Source: Longilinea sp.
Lineage (GTDB): Bacteria; Chloroflexota; Anaerolineae; Anaerolineales; Anaerolineaceae
NCBI GenBank assembly: GCA_026645875.1
Contig: JAPKMQ010000007.1
Span: 1-34,965, forward strand
Length of the DNA: 34,965 bases
Direction: 5' to 3'
Part shown: positions 7,880 through 15,656 of the stretch, piece by piece
Layout of the letters: each line of letters begins with the position of its first letter
Position numbering within the stretch: position 1 is the stretch's first letter
Made by a program: the position numbers and the translations under genes
The notes under the pieces: generated by a model
What the model saw: the letters and a program-made list of their open reading frames with translations, nothing else
What the model was told of the DNA's origin: nothing
Database searches by the model: none

Positions 7880-9218
7880 TGTTCACCTCCTCCAGGGCTT
7901 CGCACAGGGCATCGATTTCGTCCTTGCTGACCATTTCTGTTACGGCAATGAGCATGTGACCGGCCAGCGACGGGTAGTCCTGGCCGAGGTCATAGCCGCC
8001 CAAAATATCATGGTCAAGCAGATGCCAGTTGATTTCATCCACTGGCTTTGGACATTTCACCACGAATTCATGGAAGAAGGGTGTTTGGGATACAACCAAG
8101 TAGCCATCTAGTTTGCTGATTTGCTCTGCCGCGTAATGTGCCTTCTGGTAGCACAGATTGGCCAATTGCTTGATGCCGTGTTTTCCGAGCAAGCTCATGT
8201 ATACCGTGGCAGCCAATGCCATCAGGCCCTGGTTGGTGCAAATGTTGGAGGTGGCTTTTTCGCGCCGGATGTGCTGTTCGCGCGCCGTCAGGGTGAGGAC
8301 ATAGCCGCGGCGGCCTTCAGCATCCGCGGTTTCACCCACCAGGCGGCCGGCAATCTTGCGCACATATTCCTTCTTGGTCGCAAAAATGCCCAAATAAGGA
8401 CCGCCGAATGAGAGCGGCAGACCGAGCGATTGGCCTTCGCCGACCGCGATATCGGCGCCCATTGCTCCGGGCGTCTTGAGCACGCCCAGGGACATTGGGT
8501 TGACGGCAACGGCAACGAGCGCGCCGAATTGGTGCGCCTTCTCGATCAGCGCGGTGAAGTCGAAGATTCGCCCGAAGAAATCGGGGTATTGAACCACCAG
8601 GAGCGCGGTGTTGTCATCCAGGAGCGCCGCTAAATCATCTGGTCCGCACATCGGATCAAGCTTTTCACCAGCGAGGTCAATATTCTCATAGCCGTCCATG
8701 TAGGTCTTGAGGACCTCGCGGTATTGCGGGTTGAGGCTGGGTGAAAGGATGAAGCGGGTGCGTTTACCTCGGAAGTGGTGATACGCCATGACAGCAGCTT
8801 CGGCGGTTGCGGTTGCTCCGTCGTAGTGCGATGCGTTGCTAACATCCATCCCGGTCAGATTGGCAATCAGGCTTTGATACTCGAATACCGCTTGCAGCGT
8901 ACCCTGCGATACTTCTGGTTGATAGGGTGTATACGCTGTGAGGAATTCGCCCCGGCGGATGATCGCATCCACCGCAGCGGGCGTGTAATGATAATACGCG
9001 CCGGCGCCCAGAAAACAGGCCAGGTCATGCGCGGTTTCGTTGGCTCCGGCCAACTCTTCCATTTGCATGCGGGCTTCAATTTCGGTAAACGCTGGCGGCA
9101 AATCCAGGTTGGGGAAACGCAGCTTGATTGGCACATCCGCAAACAAATCATCCAGTTTGCGAACGCCAATGACGCGCAGCATCTCCTCGCGTTCGGCATC
9201 CGTATGTGGGGTAAACAT
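7872..9218 (-). CDS. gcvPA: Glycine dehydrogenase (decarboxylating) subunit 1
   Basis: The N-terminal-type half of the split P protein, 448 residues, which is the normal length. It shows the conserved YTPYQPEVSQGTLQ and GPYLGIF segments and lacks the pyridoxal lysine, as expected for this subunit. It begins nine bases after the gcvH stop and overlaps gcvPB by eight bases. It ends in TGA, so TGA is a genuine stop codon in this organism, which matters for the in-frame TGA codons discussed elsewhere. Confidence 0.97.
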   Translation of the reverse strand: MFTPHTDAEREEMLRVIGVRKLDDLFADVPIKLRFPNLDLPPAFTEIEARMQMEELAGANETAHDLACFLGAGAYYHYTPAAVDAIIRRGEFLTAYTPYQPEVSQGTLQAVFEYQSLIANLTGMDVSNASHYDGATATAEAAVMAYHHFRGKRTRFILSPSLNPQYREVLKTYMDGYENIDLAGEKLDPMCGPDDLAALLDDNTALLVVQYPDFFGRIFDFTALIEKAHQFGALVAVAVNPMSLGVLKTPGAMGADIAVGEGQSLGLPLSFGGPYLGIFATKKEYVRKIAGRLVGETADAEGRRGYVLTLTAREQHIRREKATSNICTNQGLMALAATVYMSLLGKHGIKQLANLCYQKAHYAAEQISKLDGYLVVSQTPFFHEFVVKCPKPVDEINWHLLDHDILGGYDLGQDYPSLAGHMLIAVTEMVSKDEIDALCEALEEVNNG

Positions 9219-9227
9219 GGATTTGTT

Positions 9228-9611
9228 TTACTCCTTGGCGTGCTTCTCGTAACCTGCCGCATCCATCAGGGCATCCAGCTCAGCAGGGTTATCCAGTTCG
9301 ACCTTGATCATCCAGGCTTTCCCGTACGGATCGCTATTGACGAGTTCCGGGGTCTGGGGCAGGTCTTCGTTGATCGCAACCACCTTGCCGGAAACAGGCA
9401 GGTTGACATCCGCTGCGGCTTTGACAGATTCCACCGTGGCGATGGTGGTTTTCTTGGCCAGTTTATCGCCGATGCTCACGGTGATTTCGACAAAAACGAC
9501 GTCTGAAAGTTGTTCCTGTGCGTGATCGGTGACGCCAATGGTGGCGGTTTTGCCATCAACAAGGACCCATTCATCAGTGTTGGTGTATTTCAGGTTGGTA
9601 GGGATATTCAT
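9228..9611 (-). CDS. gcvH: Glycine cleavage system H protein
   Basis: Lipoyl carrier that shuttles the aminomethyl group between P and T proteins. The 127-residue protein has the lipoylation lysine K64 in ESVKAAADV followed by PVSG, and the C-terminal region typical of GcvH. A GGAGG site lies about five bases before the ATG at 9611. It is the first gene after the glycine riboswitch. The aminomethyltransferase gene gcvT, often in the same operon, is not in this window. Confidence 0.97.
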   Translation of the reverse strand: MNIPTNLKYTNTDEWVLVDGKTATIGVTDHAQEQLSDVVFVEITVSIGDKLAKKTTIATVESVKAAADVNLPVSGKVVAINEDLPQTPELVNSDPYGKAWMIKVELDNPAELDALMDAAGYEKHAKE

Positions 9612-9643
9612 GGTTGCCTCCGACTATATGGATACGAGTGTGG

Positions 9644-9678
9644 ATAGAAAATGGCGCGCACCAAGAAGATGCGCGCGC
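9644..9678 (-). terminator. Expression-platform terminator of the glycine riboswitch
   Basis: On the minus strand GCGCGCATC (9676-9668) pairs with GGTGCGCGC (9662-9654), nine pairs with one wobble around UUCUU, followed by ATTTTCTAT. It starts directly after the second aptamer, so its left arm can be shared with aptamer-proximal sequence, as in riboswitches that turn expression on with glycine. Confidence 0.65.
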
Positions 9679-9846
9679 TCTGTTGATGACCTGAGAGATT
9701 CGCCCGGCGGGTTTGCCCCTTCGGTGTCTTGCGACTTTCCAGAGGTTCTGGAGGGCAGGGTCCTGTTACCTGAGAGATTCGCGGTGGAAACGCCTTCCAG
9801 CCGTTTGCCCCTTCGGTGCCGGATGATTCCGGACTCTTCTCTACCC
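9679..9846 (-). promoter_or_regulatory. Tandem glycine riboswitch upstream of gcvH
   Basis: Two copies of the glycine aptamer lie head to tail on the minus strand. Each holds the conserved CACCGAAGGGGCAAA box (minus strand of 9804-9818 and 9712-9726) followed by AATCTCTCAGGT (around 9769-9780 and 9690-9700). The first aptamer spans about 9846-9762 and the second about 9755-9679, with the linker AACAGGACC between. Tandem architecture, order and placement before a gcv operon all fit the known glycine riboswitch class, which activates glycine catabolism at high glycine. Confidence 0.95.
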
Positions 9847-9981
9847 TCGCTATTCAATTGATGGGGACTACTAGGAATTGCTGGCTCCTTCATTATAACT
9901 GGAACCTTGCGAGCATGAGGCCGCTCACAAAAAAAATTATACCAGAATTCTCTTTTTACCGTGATGGTGAGTCAGGCCTAG
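9847..9981 (-). promoter_or_regulatory. Leader and probable promoter region of the gcv operon
   Basis: This gap holds no gene. Two perfect -10 hexamers TATAAT occur on the minus strand, at 9941-9936 (followed by an eight-T run) and 9897-9892. Neither has a good -35 at 16-18 bases, so which one is used is unclear. I found no terminator hairpin after the upstream rhodanese gene. Confidence 0.4.
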
Positions 9982-10473
9982 TTAAGGTTCAATTGGGTAG
10001 CCTGCGTTTGTCCACGCGCCCAACCCGCCCAGGAGGGGTTGTACCCGAGTAAAACCGGCATCCAGCAGTAAACGCGCTGCACGAGCGCTGGATTGTTCCG
10101 CTGGTCAGGTGCAGTAGGGAATGATCCAGGCATCCCGCTCAAGCTCTGGGATGGCTGATTCGATCTGCTCAAGCGGAATATTGACCGCGCCGGGGATACG
10201 CACCAGGTTAAAAGAATCAGCGGAGCGGACGTCCACGAAAATGGCCGTATTGGCATTAAAGGCGGTCAATGCGTCTGCCAGGCTGACTCGATCGATCTCT
10301 GGGTAAGGAATATCGCTAATGGCGGTCGGTTGTACGTTGGCCTGTGTGCCGCCAGCCTGTGAATTTATTAATGTCAGGATCAGAACAATTAAAATGAGTA
10401 CTGCCCCGACAGCGATGAGAATGAGTGGGCCGGTGCTGCTGGCAGGTTGAGCCCGTTTCTGTGATTTCGGCAT
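9982..10473 (-). CDS. Membrane-anchored rhodanese-like protein, probable selenoprotein (in-frame TGA)
   Basis: Read through one TGA (10107-10105, codon 123), the frame encodes 163 residues. An N-terminal segment of about 23 hydrophobic residues (15-37) anchors a rhodanese domain outside the membrane. Before the TGA lie FVDVRSADSF and IPGAVNIPLEQIE; after it follows PAEQSSARAARLL, then DAGFTRVQPLLGGLGAW and NAGYP, all typical rhodanese C-terminal elements in the same frame. The active loop reads Y-C-T-TGA-P; relatives often carry YCTCP or a similar CxC loop, so TGA replaces the second Cys. Ending translation at the TGA would remove a quarter of the domain. Start ATG 10473 has GAGGAG five bases upstream. 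A hairpin of SECIS-like geometry follows the TGA. Selenocysteine insertion is inference; a nonsense mutation or sequencing error is the alternative. Confidence 0.75.
10062..10104 (-). promoter_or_regulatory. Candidate bacterial SECIS hairpin
   Basis: Directly after the TGA, CCAGC (10104-10100) can pair with GCTGG (10066-10062); inside, GCGCT (nucleotides 17-21 after the TGA) pairs perfectly with AGCGC (27-31) around a CGUGC loop with G at its second position. Distance, stem and loop match the general pattern of bacterial SECIS elements and the position of the E. coli fdhF loop. Only base pairing is visible; function is inferred. Confidence 0.55.
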
Positions 10474-10537
10474 TGCAACTCCTCAACGAATAAGATTGTG
10501 ATAATGGTAAGGCAAGCAGATAAAAATAATATGAAAA

Positions 10538-11020
10538 TCATCCCGCCAGGGGCGCAATCTCCAAATCCGGGATCATTGCTTTGATCAGGTTTGATTCTAA
10601 AATCAAGGCATAGCCTTTTCTTCCAGAACCCAACGAGATGACTGGGTGAATAAAAACCGCCTCATCCGCCAGCACGCGAACGATTGTTCGCAGGCCAAAC
10701 GGGGTGACTGCGCCGATCTCATACCCAGTGACCCGCAGGACTTCCTCCGGCGTGGCGGTGGTCAATCTGCGCTCGCCCAGGTAGGCGCGCAATGCCTTCC
10801 AGGAGATTTGTCGATCCCCAGATGCCAGCACCAGGACAAAAGTTTCCGGGTTAAGCCGAAACAGGATGCTACGCACAATTTGATCGGAGCGTTGTCCGCG
10901 TTCTTCCGCAGCCTGTTCAAGAGAATGGATCTTTTGCTGGTGCTGAAAAATCGAAAAAGACATACCAGCCTGTTTCAAGGCCGCTACAGCTGGGGTGTCC
11001 AAGTGTTCAATGATAGGCAT
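10538..11020 (-). CDS. YbaK/EbsC-family aminoacyl-tRNA deacylase
   Basis: A 160-residue single-domain protein of the YbaK/ProX editing family, which hydrolyses mischarged Cys- or Ala-tRNA-Pro in trans. Family features visible are the Lys-containing strand after the N-terminal helix (QIVRSILF), GERRLTTATPEEVLRVTGYEIGAV split across residues about 80-105 with the GAVTPFGL loop, and the GSGRKGYAL motif near the C-terminus. The gene starts nine bases after the radical SAM gene stops, implying one operon, and the rhodanese gene follows 64 bases downstream. Exact tRNA specificity cannot be read from sequence. Confidence 0.88.
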   Translation of the reverse strand: MPIIEHLDTPAVAALKQAGMSFSIFQHQQKIHSLEQAAEERGQRSDQIVRSILFRLNPETFVLVLASGDRQISWKALRAYLGERRLTTATPEEVLRVTGYEIGAVTPFGLRTIVRVLADEAVFIHPVISLGSGRKGYALILESNLIKAMIPDLEIAPLAG

Positions 11021-11029
11021 GCCGCCATC

Positions 11030-12187
11030 TTACCACAAGGTCGGTTGATATGCGGGTTGGCGGCCTTCCAGGAGAATGAACGGCGCGGCTCTTTTCCAGG
11101 CAATCCCCAGCCGTTGCAGGTCGCCGGGCTGCTTGATTGGATTCCTGCGCCTGGCTTCGATCAGCGCATCCGCGGATTTTGGCCCAATTCCGGGGATGCG
11201 TAAAAGCTGCCAGCGCTCCGCGCGGTTGATCTCCACCGGCTGGGAAGAGAAATTCGCCTGTGCCCAGGCTCGCTTGGGATCCGAGTCGAGTGGAAGGAGT
11301 CCGGAGGCGTTGAAAGCAAAATCTTCAAGATTGAAACCGTAATCGCGCAACAGGAAGGAGGCCTGGTACAGCCGGAGTTGCCGGACCGGGTTCTCAGGCT
11401 GGAGATTCTCAAGCGGGGTATCGGTGACCGGGTTGAAGGCCGAGTAATAAGTTCTGGCCAGGCGCAGCCTGTTGATCAGGAATTCTGAGGTCGCCAGCAG
11501 TTCCAGGTCGTTTTCGCCGACAGCGCCGACAACAAACTGGGTGGTGAGGGAAGGCCAACGCCCTGACCAGCCCATCTGGCCGGGCAGGGTCTGGCGAATT
11601 TCCTCAGCCCAGCGAAGCGGCGAGAGCAATTCCTCCCAAAAATTCTTGTGGGGCGCCAGATTCCCCAGACGGGTTTCATTTGGCGCTTCCAGGTTGATCG
11701 AGATGCGGTCGGCAAGTTGCATGGCCCGCAGCACCTGGTCGCGTTCCGCGCCGGGCATAATTTTGAGGTGCAAATAACCACGGTACTGGTATTTATGTCG
11801 CAAAATTTCGGCAGCATCGATCAGCCGATCCTGGGTTTTCATTCCACCCGCGGCGATGCCAGAGCTGAGAAATAGGCCTTCGACGACATTTGCCCGCTGC
11901 ATGCTGATGAAAGCCGCGCTCAGCTCCTCGGGTTTTAACGTTTCACGGCGGAAATCTCTGCCTGCGCGAAATGGGCAATAGTAGCAATCACGCTCGCAGG
12001 CCGAAGTCAACAGAGTTTTTAGCAGCTTGACCCTACGACCGCCGGCAGCCGCCTGATACACCACCCCAGCTGAATCCGGCCGTGCTGCTGAACAGGCGGG
12101 CGGCATGTGCAACGACGGGTCGCCATCGGGTTCAAAGTCCATATTTTCCGAGAGCCGGTTGATCTGGGCGATTTTATCAGTCGACAT
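11030..12187 (-). CDS. Radical SAM protein with C-terminal helix-hairpin-helix (putative DNA modification/repair)
   Basis: The 385-residue protein carries the radical SAM cluster motif C64-x3-C68-x2-C71 (CERDCYYC) near the N-terminus, then a TIM-barrel-like core with AAGGMKTQDR and a strand motif SINLEAPNE, and finally an HhH DNA-binding segment LLRIPGIGPKSADAL. This matches the family called putative DNA modification/repair radical SAM protein, usually found beside a uracil-DNA glycosylase; no such gene is in this window. Its true reaction is unknown. The promoter's -10 box ends only six bases before ATG 12187, so the mRNA is probably leaderless. It likely leads an operon with ybaK and the rhodanese. 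Confidence 0.88.
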   Translation of the reverse strand: MSTDKIAQINRLSENMDFEPDGDPSLHMPPACSAARPDSAGVVYQAAAGGRRVKLLKTLLTSACERDCYYCPFRAGRDFRRETLKPEELSAAFISMQRANVVEGLFLSSGIAAGGMKTQDRLIDAAEILRHKYQYRGYLHLKIMPGAERDQVLRAMQLADRISINLEAPNETRLGNLAPHKNFWEELLSPLRWAEEIRQTLPGQMGWSGRWPSLTTQFVVGAVGENDLELLATSEFLINRLRLARTYYSAFNPVTDTPLENLQPENPVRQLRLYQASFLLRDYGFNLEDFAFNASGLLPLDSDPKRAWAQANFSSQPVEINRAERWQLLRIPGIGPKSADALIEARRRNPIKQPGDLQRLGIAWKRAAPFILLEGRQPAYQPTLW

Positions 12188-12193
12188 AAAACC

Positions 12194-12222
12194 ATTATAG
12201 AACTAATGTTTTATTAATGCAA
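12194..12222 (-). promoter_or_regulatory. Promoter giving a leaderless radical SAM mRNA
   Basis: On the minus strand the -35 TTGCAT (12222-12217) and perfect -10 TATAAT (12199-12194) are 17 bases apart. The expected start falls on or next to the ATG at 12187, and there is no room for a ribosome binding site. Confidence 0.65.
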
Positions 12223-12227
12223 GCATC

Positions 12228-12251
12228 AAAAAGCCCGGGAAAAACCCGGGC
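12228..12251 (-). terminator. Terminator of the DUF4342 gene
   Basis: GCCCGGG (12251-12245) pairs with CCCGGGC (12239-12233) around a five-T loop, followed by TTTTTGATG on the minus strand. It lies 25 bases after the stop codon. Confidence 0.9.
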
Positions 12252-12276
12252 GGTTGATAATGGAAAACCCCATAAC

Positions 12277-12552
12277 TTACGGGGTTTCATCGACTGGCGC
12301 AGGATTGACGCGTTCGACGACAATGGTCAACTTTACTGCCAGCGCAGCAATCGCCCCGATGGCGGCCCACACCGGCAGGAGCACAACGCCAACCACACCC
12401 AGGGTTAGTGGGATCTCGATGAGTGTCTGATCCTGTTCATTCTTGATGACGATGCGGCGGATATTGCCCTGGTGAATCAAATCTTTAATTTTCGCCACCA
12501 CGGCGTCGCCGTCAACCTTGTATTCTTCAAATCGCACATTGTCCTGATTCAT
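12277..12552 (-). CDS. DUF4342 family membrane-associated protein
   Basis: A 91-residue protein: an amphipathic N-terminal half with DAVVAKIKDLIHQGNIRRI, then IPLTLGVVGVVLLPVWAAIG as a hydrophobic segment and a short charged tail. This is the DUF4342 pattern; the function is unknown. The start ATG 12552 is chosen because AAGGAG lies seven bases upstream, whereas a longer frame to 12591 has no such site. It stands alone between the P-type ATPase gene and its own terminator. The 142 bases upstream of it show no feature beyond a possible TATAGT -10 near 12572. Confidence 0.85.
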   Translation of the reverse strand: MNQDNVRFEEYKVDGDAVVAKIKDLIHQGNIRRIVIKNEQDQTLIEIPLTLGVVGVVLLPVWAAIGAIAALAVKLTIVVERVNPAPVDETP

Positions 12553-12694
12553 GTCGTTCACTCCTTCCATAAATACTATACGCGATTTCAATCAAAATGT
12601 TGCAGGTTACTTTCGAGGCGGCCATGCCTAATTGGTTTTTGCTGCGGCTCGATTCAAACCGACCAGCGGCTAAGTAATAGGCGGCAACCAGCGT

Positions 12695-15457
12695 TTACGG
12701 CTTATCTTTCACCTGACGTCTGCGAACGAGCCACTTTTCCAGTTCGATGATCGCGAAGACCAAACCACTAGCCGCAACACTGACCAGTATGTCGATCCAA
12801 CCGAGTGCTTGCGTCTTGAGCAGGTTCTGAAAGAAAGGCATGTAAACACCGAGCACCAGGAGGACGAGGACGACGGTAGCTGAGGCTGCCAGTGCCCGGT
12901 TGCCTAACCAGCCTGTGGCGAAAATGGACTCCTGGCTGCTGCGGCTGGCAAAGGCCTGCAGGATTTGTGAGAGCGTCAGCGTCACAAAAATCATGGTCTG
13001 CCATTCCTGGCGGCCTGCGGTGAGGTACGCCGCACCGACCACCAGGGCGACCGAGCCAATGACTCCGCCAATCCACAAAAGTTGCAGTAAAAGATCGCGC
13101 GGCAGGACGTTTTGTTTGGGCGAATAAGGGGGGCGTTGCATCACGCCTTTTTCCGACTTTTCCAATCCCAGTCCTAATCCCAGCAGACCGTCTGTCAAAA
13201 GGTTCAAAAAGAGCAATTGAAGCGGCAGCAGTGGAACCGACGGCCCCAGCAGCGGGCCAAGCATGACCACCAGCACTTTGCCCAGGTTTCCTGCCAGGCT
13301 GAATTTGATGAACTTGCGCAAATTGTCGTAAATCGTCCGGCCTTCTTCAACAGCCGCGACGATTGTGGCAAAGTTGTCATCGGTCAAAACCATATCCGCG
13401 GCTTCCTTGGATACATCCGTACCTGTGATGCCCATGGCAACGCCGATATCGGCTTTTTTCAACGCAGGCGCATCGTTTACACCGTCACCGGTCATGGCGA
13501 CAATTTCTCCCTGATCCTGTAACAGTTGAACGATGCGCAATTTGTGTTCCGGGGAAACACGCGCAAAAACGGATACTTCGGGGATCTTCGCAGAGAGCTC
13601 GTCATTGCTCATCCGCTGCAGATCCTGGCCGGTGAGGACCAGGTCGTTTACCGCGATTCCCAGCTCTTTGGCAATATAACTGGCTGTCAGCGGATGATCG
13701 CCCGTGATCATGATGGGGCGAATTCCGGCTGCTTTGCTGGTGGCAACGGCTTCTCTGACTTCAGGGCGCGGCGGGTCAATCAGTCCGACCAGGCCGACAA
13801 AGGTCAACTGCTCTTCAATGGTCGCCGGGTCCAGTACTTCACTGCGAACCAGCGCGCGAAAGGCGATGCCCAGCACGCGCATTCCTTTGCCAGCCAGCTG
13901 GTCATTGGCTGCAAGGATGCGCTGCTGCCAGGATTCGGTGAGGGTTTCGGTGTGGTCGTCCGTCCAGACGGAGGTGGAATGTTCCAGCAAGCCGTCCACA
14001 GAGCCCTTGGTGAAGGCGACCAATGGATGGGCGGCTGTTTCGCTGAGAAAACCTGCCCCAAAAACCGCTCCAGTATCGTCTAAATTTGCCCGGTCGTGCA
14101 GCGTCGTCATGCGCTTACGTTCGGAATCGAAGCCCAATTCGGCTACTCGTGGGAGAAGACGGTCGAGGTCATTTTTCCAGATGTTGGCTTTGGCGGCCGC
14201 CACCACCAATGCAGCCTCAGTGGGATCGCCAAGCGAATGATAGGTGTTCTTTTCCTGATCGTGGACCAACTGAGCATCGTTGCACAGCGTCCCGCCGGCA
14301 AGCAGGATGGAAAGTGAATTGTGTTCCGCAAGCCCCGGGATGGGGTCGTTAAGATTAGCCAGCACGGGCATGCGTTGGCGATATTCTTCCGAAAGGTCAA
14401 CCCGGTGGCCGGCGACGTCCAGGATGGTGACCGTCATTCGATTCTCGGTCAGCGTGCCAGTTTTATCTGAACAAATCACGGTCACCGAGCCCAACGTTTC
14501 CACGGCAGGTAATTTTCGAATGAGCGAGCGGCGCTTTAGCATGCGTTGGGCACCTAGCGCCAGCGTGATGGTCACAACCGCGGGGAGGCCTTCAGGAACC
14601 ACGGCGACGGCCACGCTTACCCCTGTGAGCAGAAGCATGCGCCACTCCTCACCGCGCAATGCGCCCAAGAAGATGATGATGAGGGCAACGATCATCGCGA
14701 TGACCCCAAGGCGTTTTCCCAGCGTATCCAGGCGGCGCTGGAGGGGTGTCATTTCTGTTGTAGAAGACCGCAGTAATCCAGCGATCTTGCCAAGTTCAGT
14801 CTGCATGCCTGTGTAAGCAACCAGTCCCATGCCGCGGCCGCCTGTGACGAGGGTGCCCAGGAATGCCATGTTGCGCTGGTCTCCAGGGGACAATTCAGGC
14901 AAGGCCAGCGCTCCGGTCTGCTTTTCAACCGGCTCCGACTCGCCGGTGAGGGCGGCCTCCTGGATACGCAGGTTGACTGCTTCGACCAGGCGAACGTCTG
15001 CCGGGATGATATTTCCGGTTTCGATGAGGACCAGGTCGCCAGCGACCAGATCACGCGCGGATACTTCGATGATTTTGCCATCCCTTTTGGCGCGAACAAT
15101 GGGAACGGACATACGCTTGAGCGCCGCGATGGCCTTTTCAGCACGGTATTCCTGTGAAAAACCGATGACAGCATACAAAACGACGATTGCAAGGATTGCC
15201 AGCGCGTCTTTGAATTCGCCCAGAAAGGCTGAAATTCCAGCTGCCGCCATCAAAATGAGAACCATCGTGGCGGTGAGTTGTTCAAGCAGGATCTTCCAGG
15301 GCGATCTATTGCCCTGCTCGACCAATTCATTCGAGCCAAATTGCGTAAATCGTTGGCTGGCTTCGCCGGTGGATAGGCCATTCTCCAGAGTGGTTTTCAA
15401 TGCGTCGGCGGTTTCATCAATTGTCAGCGTATGCCAGAGTTTTCCAGGTGAGGTCAT
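12695..15457 (-). CDS. P2-type cation-transporting ATPase, probable Mn2+ (or Ca2+) exporter
   Basis: A 920-residue P-type ATPase with all catalytic marks: LTGESEPVE in the actuator domain, phosphorylation Asp331 in CSDKTGTLT, and GDGVNDAPALKKADIG at the hinge. Transmembrane metal residues align gap-free with SERCA: E289 in PEGLP (SERCA E309), N724 (N768), N752 and D756 in NLLTDG (N796, D800), but K727 replaces the site I glutamate E771. Site II is therefore kept and site I lost, as in one-ion Ca2+/Mn2+ pumps of the SPCA type. A manganese riboswitch with its own promoter precedes the gene. ATG 15457 is preferred (AGGA ten bases upstream, family-like N-terminus) over an in-frame GTG at 15493. 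Mn2+ as substrate is inferred from the riboswitch. Confidence 0.93.
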   Translation of the reverse strand: MTSPGKLWHTLTIDETADALKTTLENGLSTGEASQRFTQFGSNELVEQGNRSPWKILLEQLTATMVLILMAAAGISAFLGEFKDALAILAIVVLYAVIGFSQEYRAEKAIAALKRMSVPIVRAKRDGKIIEVSARDLVAGDLVLIETGNIIPADVRLVEAVNLRIQEAALTGESEPVEKQTGALALPELSPGDQRNMAFLGTLVTGGRGMGLVAYTGMQTELGKIAGLLRSSTTEMTPLQRRLDTLGKRLGVIAMIVALIIIFLGALRGEEWRMLLLTGVSVAVAVVPEGLPAVVTITLALGAQRMLKRRSLIRKLPAVETLGSVTVICSDKTGTLTENRMTVTILDVAGHRVDLSEEYRQRMPVLANLNDPIPGLAEHNSLSILLAGGTLCNDAQLVHDQEKNTYHSLGDPTEAALVVAAAKANIWKNDLDRLLPRVAELGFDSERKRMTTLHDRANLDDTGAVFGAGFLSETAAHPLVAFTKGSVDGLLEHSTSVWTDDHTETLTESWQQRILAANDQLAGKGMRVLGIAFRALVRSEVLDPATIEEQLTFVGLVGLIDPPRPEVREAVATSKAAGIRPIMITGDHPLTASYIAKELGIAVNDLVLTGQDLQRMSNDELSAKIPEVSVFARVSPEHKLRIVQLLQDQGEIVAMTGDGVNDAPALKKADIGVAMGITGTDVSKEAADMVLTDDNFATIVAAVEEGRTIYDNLRKFIKFSLAGNLGKVLVVMLGPLLGPSVPLLPLQLLFLNLLTDGLLGLGLGLEKSEKGVMQRPPYSPKQNVLPRDLLLQLLWIGGVIGSVALVVGAAYLTAGRQEWQTMIFVTLTLSQILQAFASRSSQESIFATGWLGNRALAASATVVLVLLVLGVYMPFFQNLLKTQALGWIDILVSVAASGLVFAIIELEKWLVRRRQVKDKP

Positions 15458-15625
15458 GCCTAATTGATCCTTTTCAGATATATGGACGAACACAACAATG
15501 AAACGGTGATCACGGCGAACGAAGGTTTTTCTATCTGACGATGCCTATTCATCCGATTGTCGGTTTTGTTTTTCAAAGCAGCCTTCCTTTGCTTAAGAAA
15601 ACCTGGACTATCCACCCAGTTAATT

Positions 15626-15656
15626 AAAAAGAGGCCAGCGTTTTATCGCTGGTCTC
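15626..15656 (-). terminator. Expression-platform terminator of the Mn2+ riboswitch
   Basis: GAGACCAGCG (15656-15647) pairs with CGCTGGCCTC (15640-15631), ten pairs with one wobble, followed by TTTTTAATT. Its left arm contains the GAGACC that closes the riboswitch aptamer, so aptamer folding and termination exclude each other. This predicts expression when metal is bound. Confidence 0.82.

Noticed and set aside
9624-9893. Open frame of 89 codons over the riboswitch
   Set aside because: It is explained by the conserved riboswitch RNA and shows no protein family features.
9982-10473. TGA decoded as tryptophan across the genome
   Set aside because: Several intact genes here, such as gcvPA, end properly in TGA, and Trp does not fit the rhodanese CxC loop.
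15626-15656. Hairpin read as a terminator of the histidine kinase gene
   Set aside because: It lies about 170 bases past that stop, behind a separate strong promoter, and its left arm is the 3' end of the Mn2+ riboswitch aptamer.
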